From: DATAWZ01 sp036266975
GTDB taxonomy: Bacteria; Actinomycetota; Thermoleophilia; Solirubrobacterales; Solirubrobacteraceae
Assembly (NCBI GenBank): GCA_036266975.1
Contig: DATAWZ010000115.1
Location: 1-5,711, forward strand
Length of the DNA stretch: 5,711 bases
Reading direction: 5' to 3'
The position numbers were made by a program, and so were the translations under genes. Shown piece by piece: positions 1-5,612 of the stretch. The notes beneath the pieces were generated by a model, which made no database searches, was not told the origin of the DNA, and was given only the letters and a program-made list of their open reading frames with translations. The first letter of the stretch is position 1. Each line of letters opens with the position of its first letter.

Positions 1-948
1 CGCATCCGCCGCGCGCTCGGCCTGCGCGCCGAGCCCCAGCCCGAGCTGCCGGTCGAGGACCCGCGCCATCAGGGGCTGCCACGCGACGCTTTGCGGCGTT
101 TCGAGGCTCTGTTGCGGCGCGAGCTGGAGCGGGCTCAGATCGAGCGCACCGGCAACCTGCCCCCGGCCCGGCCACTGGGCGAGCTCGACCGGGCGCTGCC
201 GTCGGGACCGCTGGCCGACCTGGCGGCCGTGCACCGCGTGGTGATCCAGCTGCGCCGGCGCCTGGCCACGCAGGGGATGCAGGCGCGCGGGCACCGCCGC
301 CACGCCCACGTCGACGTGCGGCGCACCATGCGCGCCTCGCTGCAGACCGGCGGCGTGCCCGTCGAGCTCAAGGTCCGCCCCCGGCGCCCGCGCCGGCCCG
401 AGATCTACGTGCTGTGCGACGTCTCCACCAGCGTCACCTCAGCGTCGGTGTTCTTCCTGTCCGTGCTGCACGCGCTGCACGACACGTTCCGCAAGATGCG
501 CTCGTTCGTGTTCATCGAGCGCATCTCCGAGGTGACCGACATCTTCGCCCGCGAGCGCAGCTTCCGGGCGGTGAGCGAGGCGATCGGCCGCGACGCCGGG
601 GTGGCCGACATCTCCGGCTACACCGACTACGGCCGCGTGTGGTCGGAGTTCCGCGAGCTGGTCGAGGACGACCTGCACCCACGGGCGACGGTCATCGTGC
701 TCGGCGACGCGCGCACCAATGGGCGCGACCCGCGCGCGGACATCTTCGCCCTCCTCGCCGCGCGCGCCGGGCGCACGTTCTGGCTGAACCCCGAGCCGCG
801 CCTGTACTGGAACTACGGGGACTCGGTGATCGCCGCCTACGAGCGCTACTGCACCGCGTTCGAGTGCTGGACGATCGGCCAGCTGGAGGAGTTCGTCAAG
901 GCGCTCACCCGGCCCGACGCGCCGGCGCCGCAGTCCACACGCCGCTGA
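1..948 (+). CDS. CoxE-like VWA domain protein, 5'-truncated by window edge
   Basis: The reading frame is open from base 1 and stops with TGA at 946-948, so 315 residues are visible and the N-terminus lies outside the window. An internal TTG at 91 is not a convincing start, because the frame runs through it without change. The protein carries a von Willebrand A fold of the CoxE type. The MIDAS DxSxS motif reads DVSTS (Asp codon at 418-420), the second MIDAS threonine is in SGYTDYG (Thr at 622-624), and the third MIDAS acid is in VLGDARTNG (Asp at 706-708). The tail FWLNPEP...YWNYGDS followed by a C-terminal IGQLEEFV helix is typical of this family. Family members usually work beside a MoxR-type AAA+ ATPase in metal-cofactor insertion or protein remodelling, as known for CoxD/CoxE of CO dehydrogenase. 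Such an ATPase would be expected upstream, outside this window. The family call is firm; the client is unknown. The protein is probably cytoplasmic, with an Arg-rich segment before the VWA domain. Confidence 0.9.
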   Translation, partial: RIRRALGLRAEPQPELPVEDPRHQGLPRDALRRFEALLRRELERAQIERTGNLPPARPLGELDRALPSGPLADLAAVHRVVIQLRRRLATQGMQARGHRRHAHVDVRRTMRASLQTGGVPVELKVRPRRPRRPEIYVLCDVSTSVTSASVFFLSVLHALHDTFRKMRSFVFIERISEVTDIFARERSFRAVSEAIGRDAGVADISGYTDYGRVWSEFRELVEDDLHPRATVIVLGDARTNGRDPRADIFALLAARAGRTFWLNPEPRLYWNYGDSVIAAYERYCTAFECWTIGQLEEFVKALTRPDAPAPQSTRR

Positions 949-967
949 GCAGCGGCGGCGGGGATGG

Positions 968-998
968 TTGATCCCTGATCCCTGCATAGGGAGGATCA
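968..998 (+). promoter_or_regulatory. Candidate TetR operator overlapping a possible promoter
   Basis: The gap between the VWA gene and the regulator contains TGATCC (976-981) and its exact inverse GGATCA (993-998). A second, shifted inverted repeat lies inside it: CCCT (980-983) and AGGG (988-991). TGATCCC is also directly repeated at 969-975 and 976-982. A possible promoter overlaps it: TTGATC at 968-973, a 17-base spacer, and GAGGAT at 991-996, a weak match to -35/-10 consensus. An inverted repeat just upstream of a TetR gene and across its promoter is the usual layout for autorepression. That reading is inference. The same repeat could instead form a small RNA hairpin after the VWA gene, although no T-run follows. 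Confidence 0.4.
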
Positions 999-1052
999 GG
1001 CATCACGCGTCCCGCGATGCGGCCGTGGCGGGCGGCTGCGATCATCGTCCCG

Positions 1053-1685
1053 ATGCCCGTCCAGCGCGCCTTTCGCGGCCAGAGCGCCGAGGACCGTGTC
1101 GCCGAGCGCCGCCAGCGACTGCTCGACTCGGCGTTCGAGCTCGTCGTCGAGGGCGGCTGGTCGGCGGTCACGGTTCGGGGCGTCTGTGCCCACGCCGGGC
1201 TGACCGCACGCTACTTCTACGAGAGCTTCTCCGACCGCGACGCGCTCGCGCTCGCGGTCTTCGACCAGCTGGCGGCGCGCGCCGCGGTCGCCGTCCGCGA
1301 GGCGGTGGCCCGCACGCCCCGCGACGCGACGGCCCGCTCGCGTGCGGCGATCGACTCGTTCCTGGACGTGGTGGCCGAGGACGAGGTGCGCGGGCGCGTT
1401 CTGCTCATCGACACCGCCGCGGACCCGCTGTTGCGCGCGCGCCAGCGCGACATCGTGCTCGGCTTCGTCGAGCTGATCGTCGAGGAGGTGCGCGATCACT
1501 ACGGGGCTGCCGCGCCGCGCGAGGAGGACATGCGCCTGACCGCCCACGAGCTCGTCGGCGCGCTGGGCGAGCTGCTGACCGCCTGGCTGCTGGGCGAGCT
1601 GCACGTCTCGCGCGGGCGGCTGGTGGCCCACTGCGCCGACCTGTTCGCCGCGGTCGCCGACCGCTGGGAGCGCCGGCCGCGATGA
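1053..1685 (+). CDS. TetR/AcrR-family transcriptional regulator
   Basis: The product is a 210-residue DNA-binding repressor-type protein, a normal length for TetR. The N-terminal helix-turn-helix domain spans roughly residues 17-65. It has the usual helix 1 (RRQRLLDSAFELV), followed by AVTVRGVCAHAGLTARYFYESF, where the turn and the recognition helix with the family's xxYxxF pattern are clear. The remaining all-helical part (about 75-205) is the ligand-binding and dimerisation domain, which is poorly conserved, so no ligand can be named. I chose the ATG at 1053 because it leaves a standard short N-terminal arm. An in-frame ATG at 1017 would add twelve residues (MRPWRAAAIIVP) of no recognisable value. 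Neither start has a good Shine-Dalgarno sequence. The stop TGA (1683-1685) overlaps the ATG of the peptidase gene, so the two are almost certainly one transcript. The likely targets are its own promoter and this peptidase, inferred from position only. Confidence 0.9.
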   Translation: MPVQRAFRGQSAEDRVAERRQRLLDSAFELVVEGGWSAVTVRGVCAHAGLTARYFYESFSDRDALALAVFDQLAARAAVAVREAVARTPRDATARSRAAIDSFLDVVAEDEVRGRVLLIDTAADPLLRARQRDIVLGFVELIVEEVRDHYGAAAPREEDMRLTAHELVGALGELLTAWLLGELHVSRGRLVAHCADLFAAVADRWERRPR

Positions 1686-2560
1686 CACGGCCTGGACGCC
1701 TGCTGGCGATGATCGCCGTGGCCGCGCTGGCCGCCGGCGGGGCCTTTGCGGCGGCGAGCTCCTCACCCCAGCCCGGGATGCGCTTCAACGCGAACGCCGC
1801 GATGGCGCTGATCCGCGAGCAGCTCGCCTACGGCCAGCGCCCGGCGGGCTCGCCGCAGCTGCGCGCGCTCGCCGACAAGCTGCGCCCGCTGCTGCCCGGC
1901 GGGCACTTCGAGCCGCTGCCCGACTGGCCCGGGCTGCGCGACATCGTCGGCCAGCTGCCGGGCGGCGAGCCGGCCGTGCTGATCGGCGCGCACTACGACA
2001 CGCTCGCCAGCCCCAAGGGCTTCCTGGGCGCGAACAACGGCGCGGCCGGGACGGCGATCGTCATCGAGCTCGCCCGCGAGCTCGCCCAGATGCACCGGCC
2101 GGCGGGTGCGCCGGCAGTCGTCTTCGCGCTGTTCGACGGCGAGGAGCCGGCGAGCGGGCTGCCCGAGCAGTACTCGAACTTCTACGACACCGGCCTGCGC
2201 GGGTCGCGCGCCTATGTCGGCGCCCACCCCGACGATGAGCGCGCGATGATCCTGCTCGACTACGTCGCCGGCAAGGGGCTCCAGCTGCCGCGCGAGGAGA
2301 GCTCGACCCCCTCGCTGTGGGCCCGGGTGACGGGGGCGGGCGCCCAGGTCGGCGCCTCCTCGATCTTCCCGAACACCGTCGGGCCGGACATCATCGACGA
2401 CCAGACGCCCTTCCTGAACCAGGGCATCCCGGCGGTGGACATGATCGACTGGCGCTACCCGGGGCACACGCTGCGCGACACCTACGCGGCGCTCTCCGAG
2501 CACAGCGTGCTGCTCGTCGGGCGCACGCTGCTGCAGCTGCTCACCACCCGCTGGCGGTAG
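1682..2560 (+). CDS. Exported M28-family metallopeptidase / glutaminyl-cyclase-like protein
   Basis: The product is 292 residues. The N-terminus is a Sec-type signal peptide: positive MTRPGR, a hydrophobic Ala/Leu core, then AFA-AAS as a likely cleavage site near residue 24. The mature part has the M28 zinc-hydrolase pattern: H104 in GAHYDT, E154-E155 in FDGEEP (general base and metal ligand), D193 in LLDYVA, and H262 in GHTLRDT. The segment DDQTPFLNQGIPAVDMI (from D239) resembles both M28 peptidases and glutaminyl-peptide cyclotransferases, so either activity on extracytoplasmic peptides is possible. The aspartate that normally bridges the two metals (family pattern GANDNASG) is here N119 in GANNGAAG, which may leave a mononuclear or weakened site. 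The start ATG overlaps the TetR stop as ATGA. GGGAG at 1666-1670 could serve as ribosome binding site, and translational coupling is likely. The fold is certain; catalytic activity is not. Confidence 0.88.
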   Translation: MTRPGRLLAMIAVAALAAGGAFAAASSSPQPGMRFNANAAMALIREQLAYGQRPAGSPQLRALADKLRPLLPGGHFEPLPDWPGLRDIVGQLPGGEPAVLIGAHYDTLASPKGFLGANNGAAGTAIVIELARELAQMHRPAGAPAVVFALFDGEEPASGLPEQYSNFYDTGLRGSRAYVGAHPDDERAMILLDYVAGKGLQLPREESSTPSLWARVTGAGAQVGASSIFPNTVGPDIIDDQTPFLNQGIPAVDMIDWRYPGHTLRDTYAALSEHSVLLVGRTLLQLLTTRWR

Positions 2561-2648
2561 GCGGCTGCCTGCCGACACGCCGCCGTCGCGCGTGCCGCGA
2601 GCCGGGAACTGGGCGCCGGCGCAGCACAGCTCGCGCCGCCGAGAGCGT

Positions 2649-2720
2649 GCCCAGCGACGATTGTGTGGCCAGCCGCGCATGACGCGGCTCACGCAACAAC
2701 GCTCACCCCACCACCCCCGC
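2649..2720. repeat. 72-bp hairpin-forming repeat, copy 1
   Basis: This is the first of two directly adjacent 72-bp units that differ at a single base (G at 2667 here, C at 2739 in copy 2). The unit contains a perfect 7-bp stem, AGCCGCG (2671-2677) and CGCGGCT (2683-2689), around the loop CATGA. Outside it, TTGTGT (2661-2666) can pair with ACGCAA (2691-2696) using one G-U pair, and AGCG (2653-2656) with CGCT (2700-2703), giving an imperfect hairpin of about 50 bases. The last 17 bases or so are a C-rich tail (CTCACCCCACCACCCCCGC) without symmetry. The single difference from copy 2 breaks a small upstream GCGAC/GTCGC stem in this copy. Confidence 0.93.
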
Positions 2721-2792
2721 GCCCAGCGACGATTGTGTCGCCAGCCGCGCATGACGCGGCTCACGCAACAACGCTCACCCCACCACCCCCGC
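2721..2792. repeat. 72-bp hairpin-forming repeat, copy 2
   Basis: This unit abuts copy 1 with no spacer and matches it at 71 of 72 bases. The central stem is AGCCGCG (2743-2749) and CGCGGCT (2755-2761). Here the upstream small stem is intact: GCGAC (2726-2730), loop GATTGT, GTCGC (2737-2741). The near-identity suggests a recent duplication, or continuing homogenisation by slippage or recombination. The unit resembles intergenic palindromic repeats of the REP/BIME or MITE type in general form, but I do not recognise the sequence as a named family. Confidence 0.93.
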
Positions 2793-2814
2793 GCCCGGCG
2801 ACGCGAGCGTCGCC
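2793..2814. repeat. Partial, diverged third repeat copy with a perfect hairpin
   Basis: The array continues for 22 bases that align without gaps to the start of copy 2 at 17 of 22 positions. The differences are mainly in the hairpin loop. The stem is kept and improved: GGCGACG (2797-2803), loop CGAG, CGTCGCC (2808-2814), seven perfect G/C-rich pairs. After this the similarity stops. It could act as a transcription terminator after the peptidase gene or as an RNA-stabilising stem, but there is no T-run, so a rho-independent terminator is not supported in the classical sense. Confidence 0.6.
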
Positions 2815-2910
2815 GATACCGCGGTTCGACGCCGCCGAGCCGTGGATGCGCTGCTCGACCTTCGAGGGCCCGCGCGTCGGGGGTCCCACGCCGCCACCCG
2901 GGAGAGACCC

Positions 2911-2916
2911 TAGACT
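2911..2916 (+). promoter_or_regulatory. Possible -10 box for the ABC transporter operon
   Basis: TAGACT fits the actinobacterial TANNNT -10 pattern and lies 11 bases before the ATG at 2928. Transcription from it would begin at about 2922-2924, giving a leader of only a few bases, which suits the lack of a properly spaced Shine-Dalgarno (GGAGAG at 2901-2906 is 21 bases from the ATG). No good -35 hexamer is visible about 17 bases upstream. Leaderless or near-leaderless genes are common in Actinobacteria; this one is a suggestion only. Confidence 0.3.
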
Positions 2917-2927
2917 TCCGTGACCGA

Positions 2928-3710
2928 ATGGCCATTGAGCTGCAGCCGCGCGGCGCAGAGGCCCGCGAGGTGGCCGGGCCGATCGTCCGCATGCGAGGGG
3001 TGAGCTTCTCTCACGGCGCCCTGGCGGTGCTCACGGACATCGACCTCGAGCTCGCCGCCGAGGAAGTCGTCGCCGTCGTGGGACCCAGCGGCTGCGGCAA
3101 GACGACGCTGCTCGAGCTCGTCTGCGGCCTGCGCGCCCCGACGGCCGGCGAGCTGCGCGCCGCGCCGGCGGCGCTGATGCCCCAGCGCGACCTGCTCCTG
3201 CCGTGGATGGACGCGCTGGACAACGCCGTCCTCGCGCTGCGGCTCGCCGGCGAGGAGCGCCAGCGCGCCCGCGAGCGCGCGCGGCCGTGGTTCGCCGAGT
3301 ACGGCCTGGCCGGCTTCGAGCGCGCCCGCCCCCACGAGCTCTCGGGCGGCATGCGCCAGCGGGTCGCCTTCCTGCGCACGCTGCTCTCCGGCCGGCCGGT
3401 CCTATGCCTGGACGAGCCGTTCGGGGCGCTGGACGCGATCACCCGCGGCCAGGCCCAGGAGTGGCTGGCCGCGGCCCTCGCCCACGACCCGCGCGCGGTG
3501 CTGCTGGTGACCCACGACGTCGAGGAGGCGGTGCTGCTCGCCGACCGGGTGCTCATCTACGGCCCGCGTCCGGGCCGCCTTCAGGGCGAGCTGGCGGTGA
3601 CGCTGCCGCGCCCGCGCCGGCCGACCGATCCCGCGGTCGGCGCCCTGCGCGAGCGCGCGCTGCGCGTCCTGCGAGACTGGACCGGACCCGCCGGAGTCGC
3701 GCCCTCGTGA
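2928..3710 (+). CDS. ABC transporter ATP-binding protein (NitT/TauT/thiamine-precursor type)
   Basis: This 260-residue cytoplasmic ATPase powers a substrate-binding-protein-dependent importer. All nucleotide-binding motifs are intact: Walker A GPSGCGKT (residues 53-59 region), Q-loop Q86 in ALMPQRDLLLPW, signature LSGGM (138-142), Walker B VLCLDEP (158-164), D-loop GALD, and the switch histidine H196 in LLVTHDVEEA. The PQRDLLLPW Q-loop and the DVEEAVLLADRV ending are typical of the SsuB/TauB/ThiZ branch. I chose the ATG at 2928: the frame stays open far upstream, but only through the non-coding repeat array, and MAIELQ places the ATPase core at a normal distance. The stop overlaps the GTG start of the binding protein (GTGA), so the two are translationally coupled. 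No permease gene adjoins it in this window. The substrate is inferred only from the partner protein. Confidence 0.93.
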   Translation: MAIELQPRGAEAREVAGPIVRMRGVSFSHGALAVLTDIDLELAAEEVVAVVGPSGCGKTTLLELVCGLRAPTAGELRAAPAALMPQRDLLLPWMDALDNAVLALRLAGEERQRARERARPWFAEYGLAGFERARPHELSGGMRQRVAFLRTLLSGRPVLCLDEPFGALDAITRGQAQEWLAAALAHDPRAVLLVTHDVEEAVLLADRVLIYGPRPGRLQGELAVTLPRPRRPTDPAVGALRERALRVLRDWTGPAGVAPS

Positions 3711-4744
3711 GAGCCAGACTGCTGGCCCCGCTCGTCCTCCTCGCCGCGGCCCTCGGTCTGTCGGCCTGCGGCTCGAAGGTCGACGTCATCAACCCGCCCC
3801 ACCTGGCCACGGTGAGCGTGGCACTGGACGCGGTGCCGGGCGCCGACGAGGCGGCGCTGTACGCGGCGATCTCCAACCGCTACTTCGCCCAGGCCGGCAT
3901 CACCGTCGTGCCCCGGACGGCTGCGAACCCCGGCGATCCGCTCGCCGAGCTCGCCTCCGGCCAGGTCAACATGGCGATCGCCGATGAGCCCGAGCTGCTG
4001 CTGGCGCGCAACGCCGGCCAGTCGCTGGTGGCCATCGGCGCGCTCGTCGATCGTCCGCTGGCTTCGATCATCGCCCCCGGCAACCAGCACATCACCTCGG
4101 CGGCCAAGCTCGCCGGCAAGCGGGTGGGCACCGGCGGCCTCCCCTTCCAGACCACGCTGCTGGACGCGATCCTCCGGCGCGCCGGCGTGCCGGTCTCCTC
4201 GGTCAAGCAGACCGACGTCGGCACGAACCTCGTGCGGGCGATGGTCAGCGGCAAGGTGGCGGCCACGTTCGGCGGCGACTGGAACGACGAGGCGCTTCAG
4301 CTCGCCGCGCTGGGCAAGCACCCGTCGGTGATCCCGGTCGACCAGGCCGGCGTCCCGACCTACGACGAGCTCGTGCTCGTCGTGCGCACCGGCGAGGCGG
4401 TCAACGACGGCGTCATGCTCCGCGCCTTCATGCAGGCGCTCAGCCGCGGCCAGCGCGCGGTGCAGGACAACCCGCAGGCGGCCGTCACCACGCTGGCGCC
4501 CGCCGACCCGACGCTCTCCGCGCGGCTGGCGCTCGCCTCGCTGAAGGCCACGCTGCCGGCGACCGAGGCCTCGGGCGGCAACCCGTACGGCTGGCAGAAC
4601 CCCACCGACTGGCACGACTTCGCCGTCTGGATGCAGGCTCACGGCCTGATCCGCAGCGCCGTCTCCGACGACTTCGCCTACACCAACGAGTACCTGCCCG
4701 GCCAGGGCGTGCCGCTCACCGGCGTCAATACGCCGGACCAGTGA
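3707..4744 (+). CDS. Lipoprotein substrate-binding protein, NMT1/THI5-like (ThiY-like)
   Basis: The product is a 345-residue solute receptor for the adjacent ABC ATPase. It starts at GTG 3707, which overlaps the ATPase stop; GGAG at 3693-3696 is a plausible ribosome binding site. The N-terminus is a lipoprotein signal: RAR, a Leu/Ala core, and the lipobox LSAC with C21 as the lipid anchor. After a short linker comes the NMT1/THI5-type periplasmic-binding fold: VSVALDAVPGADEAALYAA (37-54), SGQVNMAIADEPELLLA (84-100), GKRVGTGG (137-144), then GGDWNDEALQL (189-199) and GVPTYDELVLVVR (215-227). The last two match the GGxWNxE and YDELVL segments I associate with ThiY-like receptors for hydroxymethylpyrimidine or related thiamine precursors. 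However, the usual aromatic LDWxPN...H segment near the N-terminus reads LDAVPGADE, so the ligand may differ. The 3' end overlaps the convergent glycosylase gene by 20 bp. Confidence 0.9.
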   Translation: MRARLLAPLVLLAAALGLSACGSKVDVINPPHLATVSVALDAVPGADEAALYAAISNRYFAQAGITVVPRTAANPGDPLAELASGQVNMAIADEPELLLARNAGQSLVAIGALVDRPLASIIAPGNQHITSAAKLAGKRVGTGGLPFQTTLLDAILRRAGVPVSSVKQTDVGTNLVRAMVSGKVAATFGGDWNDEALQLAALGKHPSVIPVDQAGVPTYDELVLVVRTGEAVNDGVMLRAFMQALSRGQRAVQDNPQAAVTTLAPADPTLSARLALASLKATLPATEASGGNPYGWQNPTDWHDFAVWMQAHGLIRSAVSDDFAYTNEYLPGQGVPLTGVNTPDQ

Positions 4745-5612
4745 GCGCACCGGCGAGCAGATGCGCGCCGGCGAGCGCGCGCCAGCCGCCGTAGGGCGCG
4801 AGCAGCTCGCGGACCTGGGACTCAGTGGCCCGGGCGGCGGGATCGCCGCCGCCCAGCCAGCGCCCGACCGCCTTGAGCAGTCCCAGGTCGCCGGCGGCGA
4901 CCCGGTCCAGGCGCCCGAGGCCGGAGATCGCGAGCACGTCGAGCGTCCAGGTCCCGATCCCCGGGATCGCGGCCAGCCGGCGCTCGGCCCGCTCGCCGTC
5001 GCCCTCGAGCTCGACCCGGCCGCGGGCGACCTCGCGGGCCGCACGCACGAGCGTGATCGCCCGGGCGGGCGCGAGGTCGAAGCTCTCCAGCTGCGCGGGG
5101 GCGGCGTCGGCGAGCGCGGCGGCGACCGGCGCGTCGCGCAGTCCGGTGCGCGCGCAGCGCCGCCCGAAGCGGGCGACCAGACGCCGCTCGATCGCCGCGG
5201 CGCGCTCGTAGTCGATCAGCTGCTCGCAGATCGCGAACGCGAGCGCCTCGAACGGGTCGGCGCGACGGTGCGCCCGCAGCCACGGGCGCCGTCGCACGCT
5301 CGCGCCGATCAGCGGGTCGCGCCCGTACTCGCGCAGGAACGGGCGCGGATCCTCGTCCACGCCGAGGAAGAAGCGCGTGCGCTCGAGCGCCCGGGCCGCC
5401 GCGGGCCCGTCCGGCGCCCACGCGCCGAGTACCACCCGGTCGGGCGCGGGCTGGGCCGCGCGGACGACGACCGGCTCGCCGAACGGGTGCAGGACGCGTT
5501 CGAGCACGCCGCCGGGTCGGCGGCGCACGACCCCGTCGCGGCCGACGAAGTGGGGCAGGCGGAAGGGCGCCGGCGGCGTGAGCTCGAGCCGAAGCGTCGC
5601 CGGCCCGGTCAA
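4725..5612 (-). CDS. AlkA-like HhH-GPD DNA-3-methyladenine glycosylase
   Basis: This 295-residue base-excision repair enzyme would remove alkylated bases from DNA by hydrolysing the glycosidic bond. The N-terminal ~110 residues (LTPPAPFRLP...DGVVRRR) match the AlkA N-domain style. The helical core begins at FEALAFAICEQLIDYERAAAI (121-141). The helix-hairpin-helix is at LAAIPGIGTWT (213-223), followed by the catalytic aspartate D242 in VAAGDLGLLKAVGR, the position of AlkA's active-site Asp. The C-terminal YGGWRALAGAHLLAG is the normal end of the family. I chose the TTG at 5612 because it overlaps the stop of the upstream minus-strand gene as TTGA and gives the expected N-terminus; no in-frame ATG or GTG lies between it and the window edge. 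It is probably transcribed with that upstream gene. It has no obvious functional tie to the converging transporter genes. Confidence 0.9.
   Translation of the reverse strand: MTGPATLRLELTPPAPFRLPHFVGRDGVVRRRPGGVLERVLHPFGEPVVVRAAQPAPDRVVLGAWAPDGPAAARALERTRFFLGVDEDPRPFLREYGRDPLIGASVRRRPWLRAHRRADPFEALAFAICEQLIDYERAAAIERRLVARFGRRCARTGLRDAPVAAALADAAPAQLESFDLAPARAITLVRAAREVARGRVELEGDGERAERRLAAIPGIGTWTLDVLAISGLGRLDRVAAGDLGLLKAVGRWLGGGDPAARATESQVRELLAPYGGWRALAGAHLLAGALTGPAY

Larger units (their letters stand above)
2561..2927. other. 367-bp non-coding stretch with repeats
   Basis: No convincing gene lies here. Several frames stay open on both strands because stop codons are rare at this GC content and because the repeat period (72) is a multiple of three. 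The translations are Arg/Pro/His-rich and look like no known protein. Bases 2561-2648 are GC-rich with no clear element. Bases 2649-2814 hold the tandem repeat and its remnant. Bases 2815-2927 lead into the ABC operon and carry only a weak inverted repeat (GGGTC 2881-2885 with GACCC 2906-2910) and a possible -10 box. I looked for the conserved CTGAGA and GAACCTGA parts of a TPP riboswitch and found neither. Confidence 0.7.

Noticed and set aside
976..998. Rho-independent terminator after the VWA gene
   Set aside because: The stem is short, the two inverted repeats have offset centres, and there is no T-run. An operator is a better reading, though not proven.
2649..2814. CRISPR array
   Set aside because: The units are directly adjacent with no variable spacers, only two full copies exist, and no cas genes are present.
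2592..2927. N-terminal extension of the ABC ATPase through the repeat region, with a 24-residue tandem peptide repeat
   Set aside because: The added sequence is Arg/His/Pro-rich and unlike any ABC ATPase N-terminus. The repeat is open in other frames too, because its 72-bp period is divisible by three. The ATG at 2928 gives a normal family length.
2561..2927. TPP riboswitch before the thiamine-like transporter
   Set aside because: The conserved CTGAGA and GAACCTGA-type elements are absent from the stretch.
1763..2992. Long minus-strand open frame (409 codons) antisense to the peptidase and across the repeat array
   Set aside because: It is opposite a well-supported peptidase, its translation is Arg/Gly-rich without any recognisable domain, and it stays open because stop codons are rare at this GC content.
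3581..5044. Long minus-strand open frame (487 codons) antisense to the binding protein and spanning into the glycosylase
   Set aside because: It overlaps two genes with clear family motifs, and its own translation is low-complexity Arg/Gly/Ala text with no motif.
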